This document shows positions 8,892-17,081 of a DNA stretch of 45,254 nucleotides, piece after piece. The stretch comes from Desulfocapsa sp. (lineage in GTDB: Bacteria; Desulfobacterota; Desulfobulbia; Desulfobulbales; Desulfocapsaceae), in contig VMSP01000083.1 of the NCBI GenBank assembly GCA_013792135.1, positions 1-45,254 on the forward strand, read 5' to 3'. The notes beneath the pieces are model-generated. The model saw only the letters and a list, made by a program, of their open reading frames with translations. It did no database searches and was not told where the DNA came from. Each line of letters opens with the position of its first letter. Positions within the stretch are counted from its first letter, which is position 1. A program made the position numbers and the translations under genes.

Positions 8892-8965
8892 GGCAACCTC
8901 CTTTGGTTGCCATAAGTATACATGATGTTGCCTAAATGCGAAACCTTAAATGTTACATGGTACTA

Positions 8966-9333
8966 GGCTGAATCCGCAAATATTTGTGTTAGGCAAATTC
9001 AGCCCATTGATTTCTTACTTTAAAAAGTATGCATATCTAATTTGTTTAGCTATTCACATATCTTTTTGAGGATACTTGATACAGTTGGTAAAAACAAAAT
9101 AATAAAGGGAGCTGGCCTTCCCCTTAAAAACTGAATCATTGCGAACATACCCTTAATCTGTAGTTGCATTATTCTCAGAAAGTGTGGTTGTGCTAACCCA
9201 ATCTAATTTATCTTATTTTTTTGCGGTTTTTTTTAGATGGTATACGTCTTCGCTGAGCGCAGTGTGGCCGCAGAGGAACATATCAATTTCCAGTGGGGTG
9301 TTGGGAATACTGTTGGGAGCGTAATAAAAAGGC
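8966..9333. other. Intergenic region between IS630 and the tRNA remnant
   Basis: I see no convincing reading frame, repeat or RNA gene in this stretch of about 370 bases. It is AT-rich in its first two thirds. It should be old chromosomal sequence downstream of the original tRNA-Met gene. Confidence 0.5.
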
Positions 9334-9369
9334 ACAAAAAAAGGGATTCAGATATTATCTGAATCCCTT
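9334..9369 (-). terminator. Rho-independent terminator of the original tRNA-Met gene
   Basis: A 14-bp perfect stem, AAGGGATTCAGATA and its complement, spans 9341-9369 around a single central base. On the minus strand it is followed by seven T (TTTTTTTGTGCC). It lies ten bases beyond the CCA end of the tRNA remnant, in the right orientation to end that transcript. Confidence 0.85.
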
Positions 9370-9379
9370 GAATTTGTTA

Positions 9380-9436
<57 letters not shown>

Positions 9437-9493
9437 TGGTGTCTTTGTTTTGCTTATAAGTGCATTCTTCTTGTATATTCTTATAGTTATCCG

Positions 9494-9521
9494 TTGACTT
9501 TTTTCATTCTTGTTGTATGGT
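9494..9521 (+). promoter_or_regulatory. Likely sigma70-type promoter of the integrase gene
   Basis: TTGACT (9494-9499) and TATGGT (9516-9521) are separated by 16 bases, about 125 bases before the integrase start. The -35 box is strong and the -10 box weak. Called by eye. Confidence 0.4.
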
Positions 9522-9647
9522 TTTACCTGAAATTACCCCAATATTACCGTTCCACATGTCACCGGCATGTAACGGAGAATCGGAATGGGTTTTCAAAACT
9601 ATCTTTTTCTGTAAAGCCGACAACAACATATTTATGAGCGAAGAACT

Positions 9648-10856
9648 ATGAATAAAGATAATAAATTTAATTTCACCGAGGAACGACTACGCAAAATTGA
9701 ACCGGCAGCTACTGGCAAACGAGCATATTATTATGATCAATCAACTGCGGGCCTGCGCTTGACCGTGACAGATAAGGGGGGGAAGTCCTTTCAGGTTCAA
9801 GCATGGAGTCCTGTGAAGCAAAAAGCCATGATTTCCACCATAGGCAAATGGCCATCTGTACCATTACATGAGGCAAGAAGCCGAGCAGCTCGATTGTTGG
9901 TGGAAGTGCGGGACGGCATAGACCCATTACAGCAGAAACGCCAGAGGCGGGCAGAAATGACCATTGCTGAAGTGGCTGATATATTCATGCAAGAGCATTC
10001 TAAACCCAATAAGAAATCATGGCGTGATGATGAATGTCGGTTGAATAAGCGTATCATCCCCGATTTCGGGGTCAGAAAAATGTCAGACCTGAGTCCCGAA
10101 GATGTGAGGCGCTGGCATTCCGGACTTGTTAGCTCTGGTCTTTCCAGAACCACGGCCAATAGATATTTAGAGGTGTTGAGCGGGCTTTATACGGTAGTGT
10201 TACCCAAAATGGAGAACCCCTGCGTTGGGATTAAGCATTATCGAGAGGTGCAGAGAGATCGTTTCTTAAGCCAAGATGAGGTGCAGCGGCTTTTTGCATC
10301 GTTGGAGGCTGAACAGGACGAAGATATTCGTGACTATATTCTATTGTCGCTCTTTATTGGTGCAAGAAGGGCGAACATACAGGCAATGCGCTGGGGAGAT
10401 ATCGACTTTAATCTTCAGCAGTGGTGCATTCCTTTTGATCAATCCAAGAGCGGGTCAGCTATGCTTATCCCTTTGGTTGTTGAGGCATTGGATGTGCTTG
10501 AGAGAAGAAAGGCTGCGACGGCATCTGTTTTTGTGTTTCCAGGAAAGGGTAAAACCGGGCATTTGGTTGACCTGCGAAGATCGTGGCGGCGTATCCTCAA
10601 CCATGCGGGCATCGACGACTTTCATTTGCATGATTTGAGGAGGACGCTTGGATCATGGCAGGCAATCACCGGTGCGAGTCTCCATGTCATTGGCCGGAGC
10701 CTTGGCCATAAATCTACTGCCGCTACATCCGTTTATGCCAGATTGAGTAAAGAGCCTGTGCAGAATGCTATGCAGACGGCAGTCTCTGCTCTCATACAAG
10801 TAGCGTCCATGCCAGCTGAAGAGAAGGTCGTCAAAATCACTGTTAACAAAAAATAG
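9648..10856 (+). CDS. P4-type tyrosine integrase of the island
   Basis: This 402-residue site-specific recombinase catalyses insertion and excision at the tRNA-Met attachment site about 210 bases upstream. An N-terminal DUF4102-like arm-binding domain (about 8-95, with YYYDQSTAGLRLTVTDKGGKSF) is followed by a core-binding SAM-like domain (about 103-195) and the catalytic domain. Visible catalytic residues are R240 (FIGARRAN), K267 (QSKSG), H328/R331 (HDLRR), H354 (LGHKS) and the nucleophile Y363 (SVYARL). All are present, so it should be active. Length is normal for the P4/prophage integrase group. The ribosome site is weak (GCGAAGAACTATG). Confidence 0.92.
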   Translation: MNKDNKFNFTEERLRKIEPAATGKRAYYYDQSTAGLRLTVTDKGGKSFQVQAWSPVKQKAMISTIGKWPSVPLHEARSRAARLLVEVRDGIDPLQQKRQRRAEMTIAEVADIFMQEHSKPNKKSWRDDECRLNKRIIPDFGVRKMSDLSPEDVRRWHSGLVSSGLSRTTANRYLEVLSGLYTVVLPKMENPCVGIKHYREVQRDRFLSQDEVQRLFASLEAEQDEDIRDYILLSLFIGARRANIQAMRWGDIDFNLQQWCIPFDQSKSGSAMLIPLVVEALDVLERRKAATASVFVFPGKGKTGHLVDLRRSWRRILNHAGIDDFHLHDLRRTLGSWQAITGASLHVIGRSLGHKSTAATSVYARLSKEPVQNAMQTAVSALIQVASMPAEEKVVKITVNKK

Positions 10857-10870
10857 ACAAAGGTGCGTCA

Positions 10871-11197
10871 ATGACGTATAGTAAGGCAGTAGTATTTGTG
10901 GAAGCCCCATTGTTCTCCAGAATGGTTTACGATTATCTGTCAGAAGATGATTATGCTGCTTTGCAGTGGACACTCATATTGCGACCAGATGCAGGGGATA
11001 CAATCCCTGGAAGCGGTGGTCTCAGAAAATTACGATGGAGCGGAAGCGGCAGAGGGAAACGAGGTGGTAGCCGGATCATTTATTACCGACAGACGGCCAG
11101 AGAGGAAATCTGGATGCTGACCATTTATGCTAAGAATGAAGCAGAAAATATACCGGCTCACATACTGTGCAAGATCAAGGAGGCAATGGATTCATGA
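10871..11197 (+). CDS. higB: HigB/RelE-family toxin
   Basis: This 108-residue protein has the RelE/HigB-2 fold signature (PF06296-like): EDDYAALQWTLILRPDAGDTIPGSGGLRKLRW, then RGGSRIIYYRQ and EIWMLTIYAKNE. These toxins are ribosome-dependent mRNA interferases. It starts 15 bases after the integrase gene and overlaps the start of the antitoxin gene at TCATGA. Toxin-before-antitoxin order is the HigBA rule. Beside an integrase it probably stabilises the island. Confidence 0.88.
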   Translation: MTYSKAVVFVEAPLFSRMVYDYLSEDDYAALQWTLILRPDAGDTIPGSGGLRKLRWSGSGRGKRGGSRIIYYRQTAREEIWMLTIYAKNEAENIPAHILCKIKEAMDS

Positions 11198-11466
11198 AAC
11201 GGAATATCGGACAAGAGCTACTGGACGGCATTGAGGCGATCAAGACTGGTGGTGGTGTACGACATGCCGTCGATTTGCCAGAGGATGCAAAAGCAGTCAG
11301 GGCTAAGACGGGATTGTCCCAACAGGCATTTGCTGGTGTCCTGGGTGTCAGTGTGCGAACTCTTCAAGAATGGGAACAGGGGCGACGCAAGCCCCAAGGT
11401 CCGGCCAGGGCACTTTTGGCGATTGCGTCACGAAATCCGGCTGTATTGTTGCATGGAGTGAAATGA
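11194..11466 (+). CDS. higA: HigA-type antitoxin with XRE helix-turn-helix
   Basis: This 90-residue DNA-binding antitoxin has an HTH at about 46-71 (TGLSQQAFAGVLGVSVRTLQEWEQGRRKP) and a helical C-terminus. I start it at the ATG at 11194 rather than at 11167. That ATG overlaps the toxin stop, and family members begin a few residues before a GQELLDGIEAIK-like segment. It neutralises HigB and should repress their joint promoter. Confidence 0.88.
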   Translation: MKRNIGQELLDGIEAIKTGGGVRHAVDLPEDAKAVRAKTGLSQQAFAGVLGVSVRTLQEWEQGRRKPQGPARALLAIASRNPAVLLHGVK

Positions 11467-11625
11467 GAGGTTGCTTGAAAATTGATAGTCTTGCGAAAAG
11501 TTCAAAGATGAGAAAACTAAGTATTTGTCAAAATCAGATACAGTAAATTCCATAAGTTGAATTTCTTTTTGGATTTCTGACTTTTTGCGAAGCCATAAAA
11601 ATGTAATTGCAAGGAGGATATCAAC

Positions 11626-12369
11626 TTGGGAGATTGGATTATACCGTATTGTACTTTTGATGAACTGAATCAAGAATGTCATAACAACATTGATGAATTG
11701 TTGAATACGCCCATGGGTAAAGCACTATCTTTGTACTATTGGTGTGAAGAAAATGTCGGATATTTTAAGGAGAATTGGCTTACAGGTAAAAATTGTTATT
11801 TGTTACACTCACAAAGGAAATATAACGGTATCTTACAACTCGCATGTTCTGCCGCAAGTGAACAATTGATAAAAAAATTTGGCGTTAGAAATCTATGCGA
11901 GGGCGGAAAGGATTTTAACGGTTTCAATTCCATCATAAGTGGGCAGGAATTTTATGCTTGTGGCTCTATAATAGACGAAAAAGAATATGTCATGCATCCT
12001 TGTATAGCTCTTTCATCCGCCAAATTGCTTATTAAGAGAGAAGATGTAGAGTGTTTGAAGCAGGAATATCCTGATCTGTTTTGTGTGCCAGTAATTATTC
12101 CGAAGAAAAAAAAAGGTCATGATCCTGACGATTCGCTGCTGGCAATTATACATGCATTACGATGTGTACTCATATCAGAAAACCCTGATTTAAAAATAAA
12201 TGAGAATCTTAAGAATAAAATTTTCGATATGCGCCTTGATGTAATAGGTTTGGGAAAAACGAAGCTCTCCGATACATTTGCAGCAGTAACAAAAAAATTC
12301 AATCCCAAAAAAACAGGTGGCATCTCTTTGAGGGAGGCAGACCCCGGAGATACCAAAATGAGCATTTAG
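11626..12369 (+). CDS. Protein of unknown function, TTG start
   Basis: I do not recognise this 247-residue protein. It is soluble and rather acidic in the first half, with a Lys-rich middle (IPKKKKGHDPDDSLLAIIHAL, about 158-178) and no signal peptide or membrane helix. The TTG at 11626 is chosen because AAGGAGG lies eight bases ahead of it. It sits between the HigBA pair and the excisionase/primase module, in the place where island satellites often keep accessory genes. Its last codons run into the repeat array that starts at 12350. Low GC content matches the surrounding early island genes. Confidence 0.6.
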   Translation: MGDWIIPYCTFDELNQECHNNIDELLNTPMGKALSLYYWCEENVGYFKENWLTGKNCYLLHSQRKYNGILQLACSAASEQLIKKFGVRNLCEGGKDFNGFNSIISGQEFYACGSIIDEKEYVMHPCIALSSAKLLIKREDVECLKQEYPDLFCVPVIIPKKKKGHDPDDSLLAIIHALRCVLISENPDLKINENLKNKIFDMRLDVIGLGKTKLSDTFAAVTKKFNPKKTGGISLREADPGDTKMSI

Positions 12370-12416
12370 AAATACCAAAATAGGCTTAAAAATACCAAAG
12401 TAAGCATGCAAATACC
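12350..12416 (+). repeat. Iteron-like direct repeats, 20-22 bp period
   Basis: The motif ATACCAAAA or a close variant recurs at 12350, 12372 and 12392 (ATACCAAAG). A shortened ATACC follows at 12412. Each copy is followed by a similar AT-rich half such as TGAGCATTTAGA or TAAGCATGCA. The spacing of about two helical turns and the nearby primase-helicase gene suggest binding sites for a replication or regulatory protein. The last copy is shared with the terminator stem. Confidence 0.55.
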
Positions 12417-12456
12417 TAAGAAGTAAGATTTTCTTCTTAGGTATTTTATTTTTATT
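12411..12456 (+). terminator. Rho-independent terminator
   Basis: A 13-bp perfect stem, AATACCTAAGAAG (12411-12423) and CTTCTTAGGTATT (12433-12445), has a 9-base loop and a T-rich tail (TTATTTTTATT). It ends transcription of the preceding gene. Confidence 0.85.
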
Positions 12457-12548
12457 GGACGGCTTTATCCTCACGGATATTAAGCAAGACTTGCTGCGAG
12501 GAAATAGTTTCTTCTTGCATGTCTTGAAACTATCCAAGGAGAATAGCT

Positions 12549-12788
12549 ATGTCCAAATTGACTAATCAGCCAGAAATCATTACGCCAACAAACGATGATC
12601 CGCAAAAACCCCGACCTTTGGGTATCAATGATGTCATTGCAGCGATATTTCTAGGGGTACAGCCTACCACGCTTAGAAAATGGAGAAGTGAAGGGAAAGG
12701 ACCTGTTTTTTATAAAATTGGTCGCAAAGTGCAATACACCTTGAAGGATCTGCAGGATTTTCATGCTCAACAAATGGTGTCACGTTGA
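12549..12788 (+). CDS. AlpA/excisionase-like helix-turn-helix protein
   Basis: This 79-residue DNA-binding protein has a MerR-like winged helix at about 24-75. It shows GINDVIAAIFLGVQPTTLRKWRSEGKGPVFYKIGRKVQYTLKDLQDFHA in outline, the HTH_17 pattern. In P4-like satellites and islands such proteins act as excisionases or activators of the integrase. The ribosome site is AAGGAG, nine bases before the ATG. It sits between the terminator of the upstream gene and the repeat-rich leader of the primase gene. Confidence 0.82.
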   Translation: MSKLTNQPEIITPTNDDPQKPRPLGINDVIAAIFLGVQPTTLRKWRSEGKGPVFYKIGRKVQYTLKDLQDFHAQQMVSR

Positions 12789-12803
12789 TGGCGCCAAAAA
12801 ACA

Positions 12804-12848
12804 AAGCCATCTTGCCCCATAAGGCTGGTCACCTGGGCAAGATGGCTT
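12804..12848. repeat. Perfect 14-bp inverted repeat
   Basis: AAGCCATCTTGCCC (12804-12817) and GGGCAAGATGGCTT (12835-12848) flank a 17-base loop. There is no T run on the plus strand. On the minus strand it is followed by TTGTTTTTTGG, so it could serve as a minus-strand terminator, or act as a structured leader or protein-binding site. Confidence 0.7.
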
Positions 12849-13179
12849 CAAATAACAAAAATCACAAAAAATATAACAGGTTGCTGCTGGTTTCTCAACT
12901 CCTTTTCACAGGGCATAAGGCATGGCGGCCATTAAGCCGCTGTTGCCTTTCTGGTGTGACCATTACCCTGGCGAGAACTCATTGTTTATCAAAAATCATC
13001 ATAATCGTCAAAGGTGGTTGTTATGAAAAAATAGCCGCTACCAATCATATATTCAATTTACTGTTACATCTGCTACAGAGGCATTTTTTATCGCACAACT
13101 GTTTGATATTAAGGTATTTGTTTTGTAGCGGCAAGCCGCTACAAAACCGTTTCATTGCCGCTACGATGGAGGTCATGCC
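12849..13179 (+). promoter_or_regulatory. Repeat-rich leader of the primase gene
   Basis: This non-coding stretch holds the 8-mer GCCGCTAC at 13032-13039, 13135-13142 and 13157-13164, and its inverse GTAGCGGC at 13125-13132. The middle pair forms TTTTGTAGCGGC-AA-GCCGCTACAAAA, a perfect 12-bp palindromic arm pair at 13121-13146. The last copy lies just before the ribosome site (GGAGG) of the primase gene. These may be operator or origin sites for the excisionase-like or primase protein. A long reading frame through the region is judged accidental. Confidence 0.5.
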
Positions 13180-15765
13180 ATGTTTTTTGATGACCTAAGA
13201 CAAGCGGTTTTGGATGAGTTTGCTACCCCGAAGACCAAAATCAACGGCGGCAAAATCCATGGCCTTCAATGTCCTGAATGTGGTGGAAATGAAGCGTATG
13301 CTTATGAAGGAAAACCTTTTTCCCTCAACTGCAATCGGAAAAATCAGTGCGGGGCAAGAACCAGGACGATCCCGCTCTTTGCTCTATCGGCACAAGTTGA
13401 GCAAAAATATCCACCTACAAAGGCGGATCAGCACTGGCCTGCACGAGCCTATCTTGAAAGTCGGGGAATTCCACCTGAAATTATAGCAAAATCTGGATTT
13501 GAATATCATCCCCAGACGAGAAAAGGATGTGGTGGCGGCGTCATGTTTCCGATTGGCGAGGATGACAATGGCAAAAAAATCTACAATGGGAGATTATTTA
13601 ATCCGCCGCCCAAGGAAGGGAAAACCCATAACATAGGAGCAGTCTCAGGTCATCATTGGAAAATGCCAGGGATGAACTATGATCATGATAGGACAACATA
13701 CATGACTGAAGGGATCATAGATGCCCTGTCTCTTATTGCCATTGGAGAACAGGCTGTTGCAGTTTTAGGTGCCGGATATGATCCCGCAAAATTTAACCTG
13801 TCAGAATTCCATGATTTGACCATTGCTTTTGATTGCGACAAGGCCGGGGTTGGCTTTACCAAGAGATGGTTGGATCATTTTGCCAGGATAGAACCAGAAA
13901 AATCACCGCCTCGGATTTCAGCCATCATGCCCATCGATGGTGACTGGAATACTCTTCTCTGCCTGTCTGCCAGTGCTGAAGAGGCAGGGAGAACTTTCAG
14001 AGACAATTTTGACAGGTACAAACATCAGGCTACTCTGGGATTGGCTGAATCAGCGCAAGGATACGCCGAGATCTATACGACTGGCAATGATGGCCGGCCA
14101 CCTGGACTCTTTGCCTTTCAAGGCCAGTTTTTTTGGTCTTATAAAAAGATAAAAAAACTTGATGGCATTGATATTCCCACCGTTCTTACGGATCGGGTCA
14201 GCGACTGCCTTATTTCAGTAAAGCATTTTCGACGATCTGACAAAGATGAAGAGCTGCCTGTTTTTCTCTATTGCCTGGAGGTCAAGCCCAAAAACGGCAG
14301 GTCAACACGAATGACGATAACAGGTGACAACCTGAAGTCAGCGGATGCCGTTACAGGAAGTCTGTTAAAGCATGGTAAGGCCCATTGGCGAGGTGGGCCG
14401 GAAGCGACTAAGGCCCTCGCCGAGAGGATCCTTCACAGTATGGCCCCAATCGTCAGGCAGGCAGAGTTCACCGGTTATGATCACAAGACCGGGCATTATA
14501 TCCTTAAGGATTTTGCTATAGACCAAAAGGGTAAAATGCTTCTGCCTGACAACGATGGTTTTTTTAAGATCGGCCATGGCAACGAGTTTGTCCAGCCATC
14601 GTCAACAGAGACTATCAAGCCAATCCAAGGTTGTGATGTCGTTAAAATGTATCACCTTCTCATTGGGGCCTGGGGTGATAACGCAGCGGTGGCAGTGGCC
14701 TTTCTTGTCGCCTCGTTGTTTGTCAATCAGGTCAAAAGGATAACTAAATTTTTCCCCTTTCTCTCACTGTATGGCGATCCGCAAACTGGAAAGTCAAGGC
14801 TGGTAACAACACTTAACGCCTTGCAGTGCCTGAATGAAGAGGGGCTGCCAATGATCGGAGGGAATACCAGAAAAGGTGAACTGCGCACCCTTTCGCAAGT
14901 ATCCGGTTGTATGAAGGCCCTGATCGAAGGCAATAACCCCGACAAATCCCGATTCGATTTTGAATCAATACTTCCTCTCTATAACTTTGGTAATCCGTTG
15001 CAGGTCAGGGCATTGACGACCAACGACAGTCGCACCCATGGACTGCCTTTTTATGGAACACTTGCCTTTGTCCAGAATGTGGAACCGTTCAAAAGCAGGG
15101 CGGCACGAGAGAGGGTTATTTCTTTGAGATTCTCGGAGGAGAATATAACTGATACCACCAAAAAGGCCTTTGATGAAATTATTGCCATGCCCTTGCAGGT
15201 ATTGGCGGGATTTTATCCGGTAATCATGAAATATCGACCCTTGATTGAATCTTCATGGGTGCAACAATTTGAGCAGGCAAAAAAAGATCTGAAAGGTGAG
15301 ATCCCAGACAATCGGATCAATGAGAATTATGCACTCATCCTCGCCTTCCACCGGATGTTGAATACCCATTTTGAGATCCACTATGACCTGCATCCCTTTA
15401 TTGCTCAAATAGGCAAGGTGAAGATGGACTCGGTGCGGCAGAGGATTCTCACTTCTGCTGACATTTTTTTTGACACCATCAACACCATACCGGAATCATT
15501 CCCATGCCTCAAAGAACGAGAAGGGACTACCATGCATAAAAACGAATTTATGGACATGCGGGGAGCAGAGCTTTTCATCAACATTCCAGGTGCACTCAAG
15601 GTAATTAAAGAAGCTGGATTTACTACAGACTACCCTGATCGGCTCCAGGCATCTTTGCAGGCACATCCCGCATTCATCAAAGCGAGCGTCAATCATAGGT
15701 TCCGAGGCGCACCGGACAGGCCATTAAAGGCAATGATTTTTGATTGCAAACGGATGGAAGGGTAA
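13180..15765 (+). CDS. Primase-helicase fusion (zinc finger, Toprim, P-loop ATPase)
   Basis: This 861-residue replication protein is likely to prime and unwind the island DNA. It has an N-terminal zinc finger with C31, C34, C51 and C57 (CPECGG ... NCNRKNQCG), as in bacterial and phage primases. A Toprim-type catalytic region follows, with E177 in MTEGIIDAL and D218/D220 in AFDCDKAG. A linker leads to a C-terminal helicase-like ATPase with Walker A GDPQTGKS (532-539). The organisation recalls the P4 alpha protein and DnaG-DUF927-type fusions. The start at 13180 has GGAGG seven bases ahead. It stands alone, with structured DNA on both sides. It suggests that the island can replicate after excision. 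Confidence 0.82.
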   Translation: MFFDDLRQAVLDEFATPKTKINGGKIHGLQCPECGGNEAYAYEGKPFSLNCNRKNQCGARTRTIPLFALSAQVEQKYPPTKADQHWPARAYLESRGIPPEIIAKSGFEYHPQTRKGCGGGVMFPIGEDDNGKKIYNGRLFNPPPKEGKTHNIGAVSGHHWKMPGMNYDHDRTTYMTEGIIDALSLIAIGEQAVAVLGAGYDPAKFNLSEFHDLTIAFDCDKAGVGFTKRWLDHFARIEPEKSPPRISAIMPIDGDWNTLLCLSASAEEAGRTFRDNFDRYKHQATLGLAESAQGYAEIYTTGNDGRPPGLFAFQGQFFWSYKKIKKLDGIDIPTVLTDRVSDCLISVKHFRRSDKDEELPVFLYCLEVKPKNGRSTRMTITGDNLKSADAVTGSLLKHGKAHWRGGPEATKALAERILHSMAPIVRQAEFTGYDHKTGHYILKDFAIDQKGKMLLPDNDGFFKIGHGNEFVQPSSTETIKPIQGCDVVKMYHLLIGAWGDNAAVAVAFLVASLFVNQVKRITKFFPFLSLYGDPQTGKSRLVTTLNALQCLNEEGLPMIGGNTRKGELRTLSQVSGCMKALIEGNNPDKSRFDFESILPLYNFGNPLQVRALTTNDSRTHGLPFYGTLAFVQNVEPFKSRAARERVISLRFSEENITDTTKKAFDEIIAMPLQVLAGFYPVIMKYRPLIESSWVQQFEQAKKDLKGEIPDNRINENYALILAFHRMLNTHFEIHYDLHPFIAQIGKVKMDSVRQRILTSADIFFDTINTIPESFPCLKEREGTTMHKNEFMDMRGAELFINIPGALKVIKEAGFTTDYPDRLQASLQAHPAFIKASVNHRFRGAPDRPLKAMIFDCKRMEG

Positions 15766-15784
15766 GAAGTATAATGAAATACCA

Positions 15785-15879
15785 GCTACGAAAGCTACAG
15801 ACTGCTACAGCCACAGCTACAAGAATAACTAAATAAAATTAAATATTTATTCAATTATCTCTATGGTTGTGGCAGTTGT
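15785..15879. repeat. GCTAC repeat cluster and long imperfect hairpin
   Basis: The pentamer GCTAC occurs at about 15785, 15794, 15803 and 15815. GCTACAGCCACA near 15803-15814 is complementary, with a 3-base bulge, to TGTGGCAGTTGTAGC near 15865-15879. The cluster lies directly after the primase gene, and part of it also occurs in the inverted copy at 34.1 kb. It may be a replication-origin or termination structure. Confidence 0.45.
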
Positions 15880-16080
15880 AGCATTACCTGTAAATATGCT
15901 CTGTAATTTTTTCGGGCGTAAATGGGTATTTTAATGGTTATCGGATGCAAATGGGTGTAATATTGGTTTCATGATTCAATCAGATACCATCCACATCACT
16001 CCAGAGATCCTTGGGCTAATAGCTGCCATTGATGAATTCAAAGGTGCATGGCGCGCATTAAGCACACTTGCGCCGGACCG
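15826..16080 (+). repeat. Left copy of the large inverted repeat (fic leader and 5' end)
   Basis: From about 15826 (ACTAAATAAAATTAAATATTTATT) through the fic leader and its first 35 codons, this stretch is closely similar to the reverse complement of 33865-34178. Identical blocks include GTGGCAGTTGTAGCATT, ATGCTCTGTAATTTTTT and AAATGGGTATTTTAATGGTT. The right copy is longer by an indel of several tens of bases. The two copies bracket the whole Fic to HsdR segment in opposite orientation. Confidence 0.85.
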
Positions 16081-17020
16081 GTTATTGGCCCTGAGGCGTG
16101 TTGCGACCATCGAAAGTATTGGCTCCTCAACCAGAATTGAAGGAAGCAAACTCTCTGACCGCGATGTCGAGAAGCTGCTTTCCAATCTGCAGATCAAATC
16201 TTTCACCACCCGTGATGAGCAGGAGGTGGCTGGTTATGCAGAGGTTATGGATCTGGTATTCTCCTCCTGGCAGGACATTACACTTACCGAGAATCACATC
16301 AAACAGTTGCACCGTGACTTGCTGGCCTACAGCGAAAAAGATGAATGGCATCGCGGCAACTACAAAACCTCATCGAACAGTGTCGTCGCCTTCAATGAGA
16401 ATGGAGTTCAGCTTGGTGTTGTGTTTGAAACTGCCACTCCCTTCGATACGCCTCATTTAATGACAGAGCTGGTAACTTGGCTGCAAGAGGAACGCCAACA
16501 CAAACATTTACATCCGCTCCTGCTGATTGGCTTGTGGGTGGTTATTTTTTTGGAGATTCATCCCTTTCAGGACGGTAATGGGCGATTGAGCCGTGTATTG
16601 ACCACATTGCTGCTTTTACAGGCAGGATACACCTATGTGCCGTACAGCTCGCTTGAGAGTGTAATCGAACAGAGCAAGGAGGCCTACTACCTCGCACTGC
16701 GGCAGACTCAGGGGACAATCCGCACCGAAACACCAAATTGGCAGCCATGGTTGATCTTCTTTTTACGCTCACTGTTTGAGCAGACACGGCATCTGAACAA
16801 AAAGGTTGAACGAGAAAAACTGATTCTTTCTCCACTGCCAGAATTGTCATTGCAGATTGTCGAATTCACTCGTGAACACGGCCGGATCACAATGAGCGAT
16901 AGTATCAGATTGACGGGTGCGAGTCGCAATACCCTCAAACAACATTTTCGTTCTCTAGTTAAACAAAATCACCTCAAGCAGCAAGGGAGTGGCCGAGGAG
17001 TCTGGTACGAACTGCTCTGA
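15971..17020 (+). CDS. Fic-family AMP transferase with C-terminal winged helix
   Basis: This 349-residue enzyme of the Fic superfamily most often transfers AMP from ATP to a protein hydroxyl. The catalytic motif HPFQDGNGRLSR spans 197-208 with the essential H197. The N-terminal helix has an inhibitory motif S53-TRI-E57-G58 of the (S/T)xxxE(G/N) type, so this is an N-terminally autoinhibited class II Fic protein (DUF4172-like N-terminus). A C-terminal winged helix (about 288-347, RITMSDSIRLTGASRNTLKQHFR) suggests DNA binding. It needs no separate antitoxin. Its first codons and leader are duplicated inverted beyond hsdR. The target is unknown. Confidence 0.88.
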   Translation: MIQSDTIHITPEILGLIAAIDEFKGAWRALSTLAPDRLLALRRVATIESIGSSTRIEGSKLSDRDVEKLLSNLQIKSFTTRDEQEVAGYAEVMDLVFSSWQDITLTENHIKQLHRDLLAYSEKDEWHRGNYKTSSNSVVAFNENGVQLGVVFETATPFDTPHLMTELVTWLQEERQHKHLHPLLLIGLWVVIFLEIHPFQDGNGRLSRVLTTLLLLQAGYTYVPYSSLESVIEQSKEAYYLALRQTQGTIRTETPNWQPWLIFFLRSLFEQTRHLNKKVEREKLILSPLPELSLQIVEFTREHGRITMSDSIRLTGASRNTLKQHFRSLVKQNHLKQQGSGRGVWYELL

Positions 17021-17081
17021 GCTAAAAGTCCCAATAATTAATAATGTAAACATAGCAGATCATGTTCAATAACAATTTCAA

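Larger units (their letters stand above)
7738..8963 (-). mobile_element. IS630-family insertion sequence with inverted ends and TA duplication
   Basis: The ends are imperfect inverted repeats: GTACCTTGTAAC at 7738-7749 and GTTACATGGTAC at 8952-8963, with one mismatch in 12. A TA lies directly outside each end (7736-7737 and 8964-8965), within C-TA...TA-G. This fits insertion into a CTAG target with TA duplication, the hallmark of the IS630/Tc1/mariner superfamily. The element is 1226 bp and carries one transposase gene on the minus strand that is no longer intact. Confidence 0.85.

Noticed and set aside
12785-13198. 137-codon ORF overlapping the primase leader
   Set aside because: It runs through two strong inverted repeats and the primase ribosome site, has a low-complexity His/Leu/Ser product with no family likeness, and lacks its own ribosome site. 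I read it as non-coding regulatory DNA.
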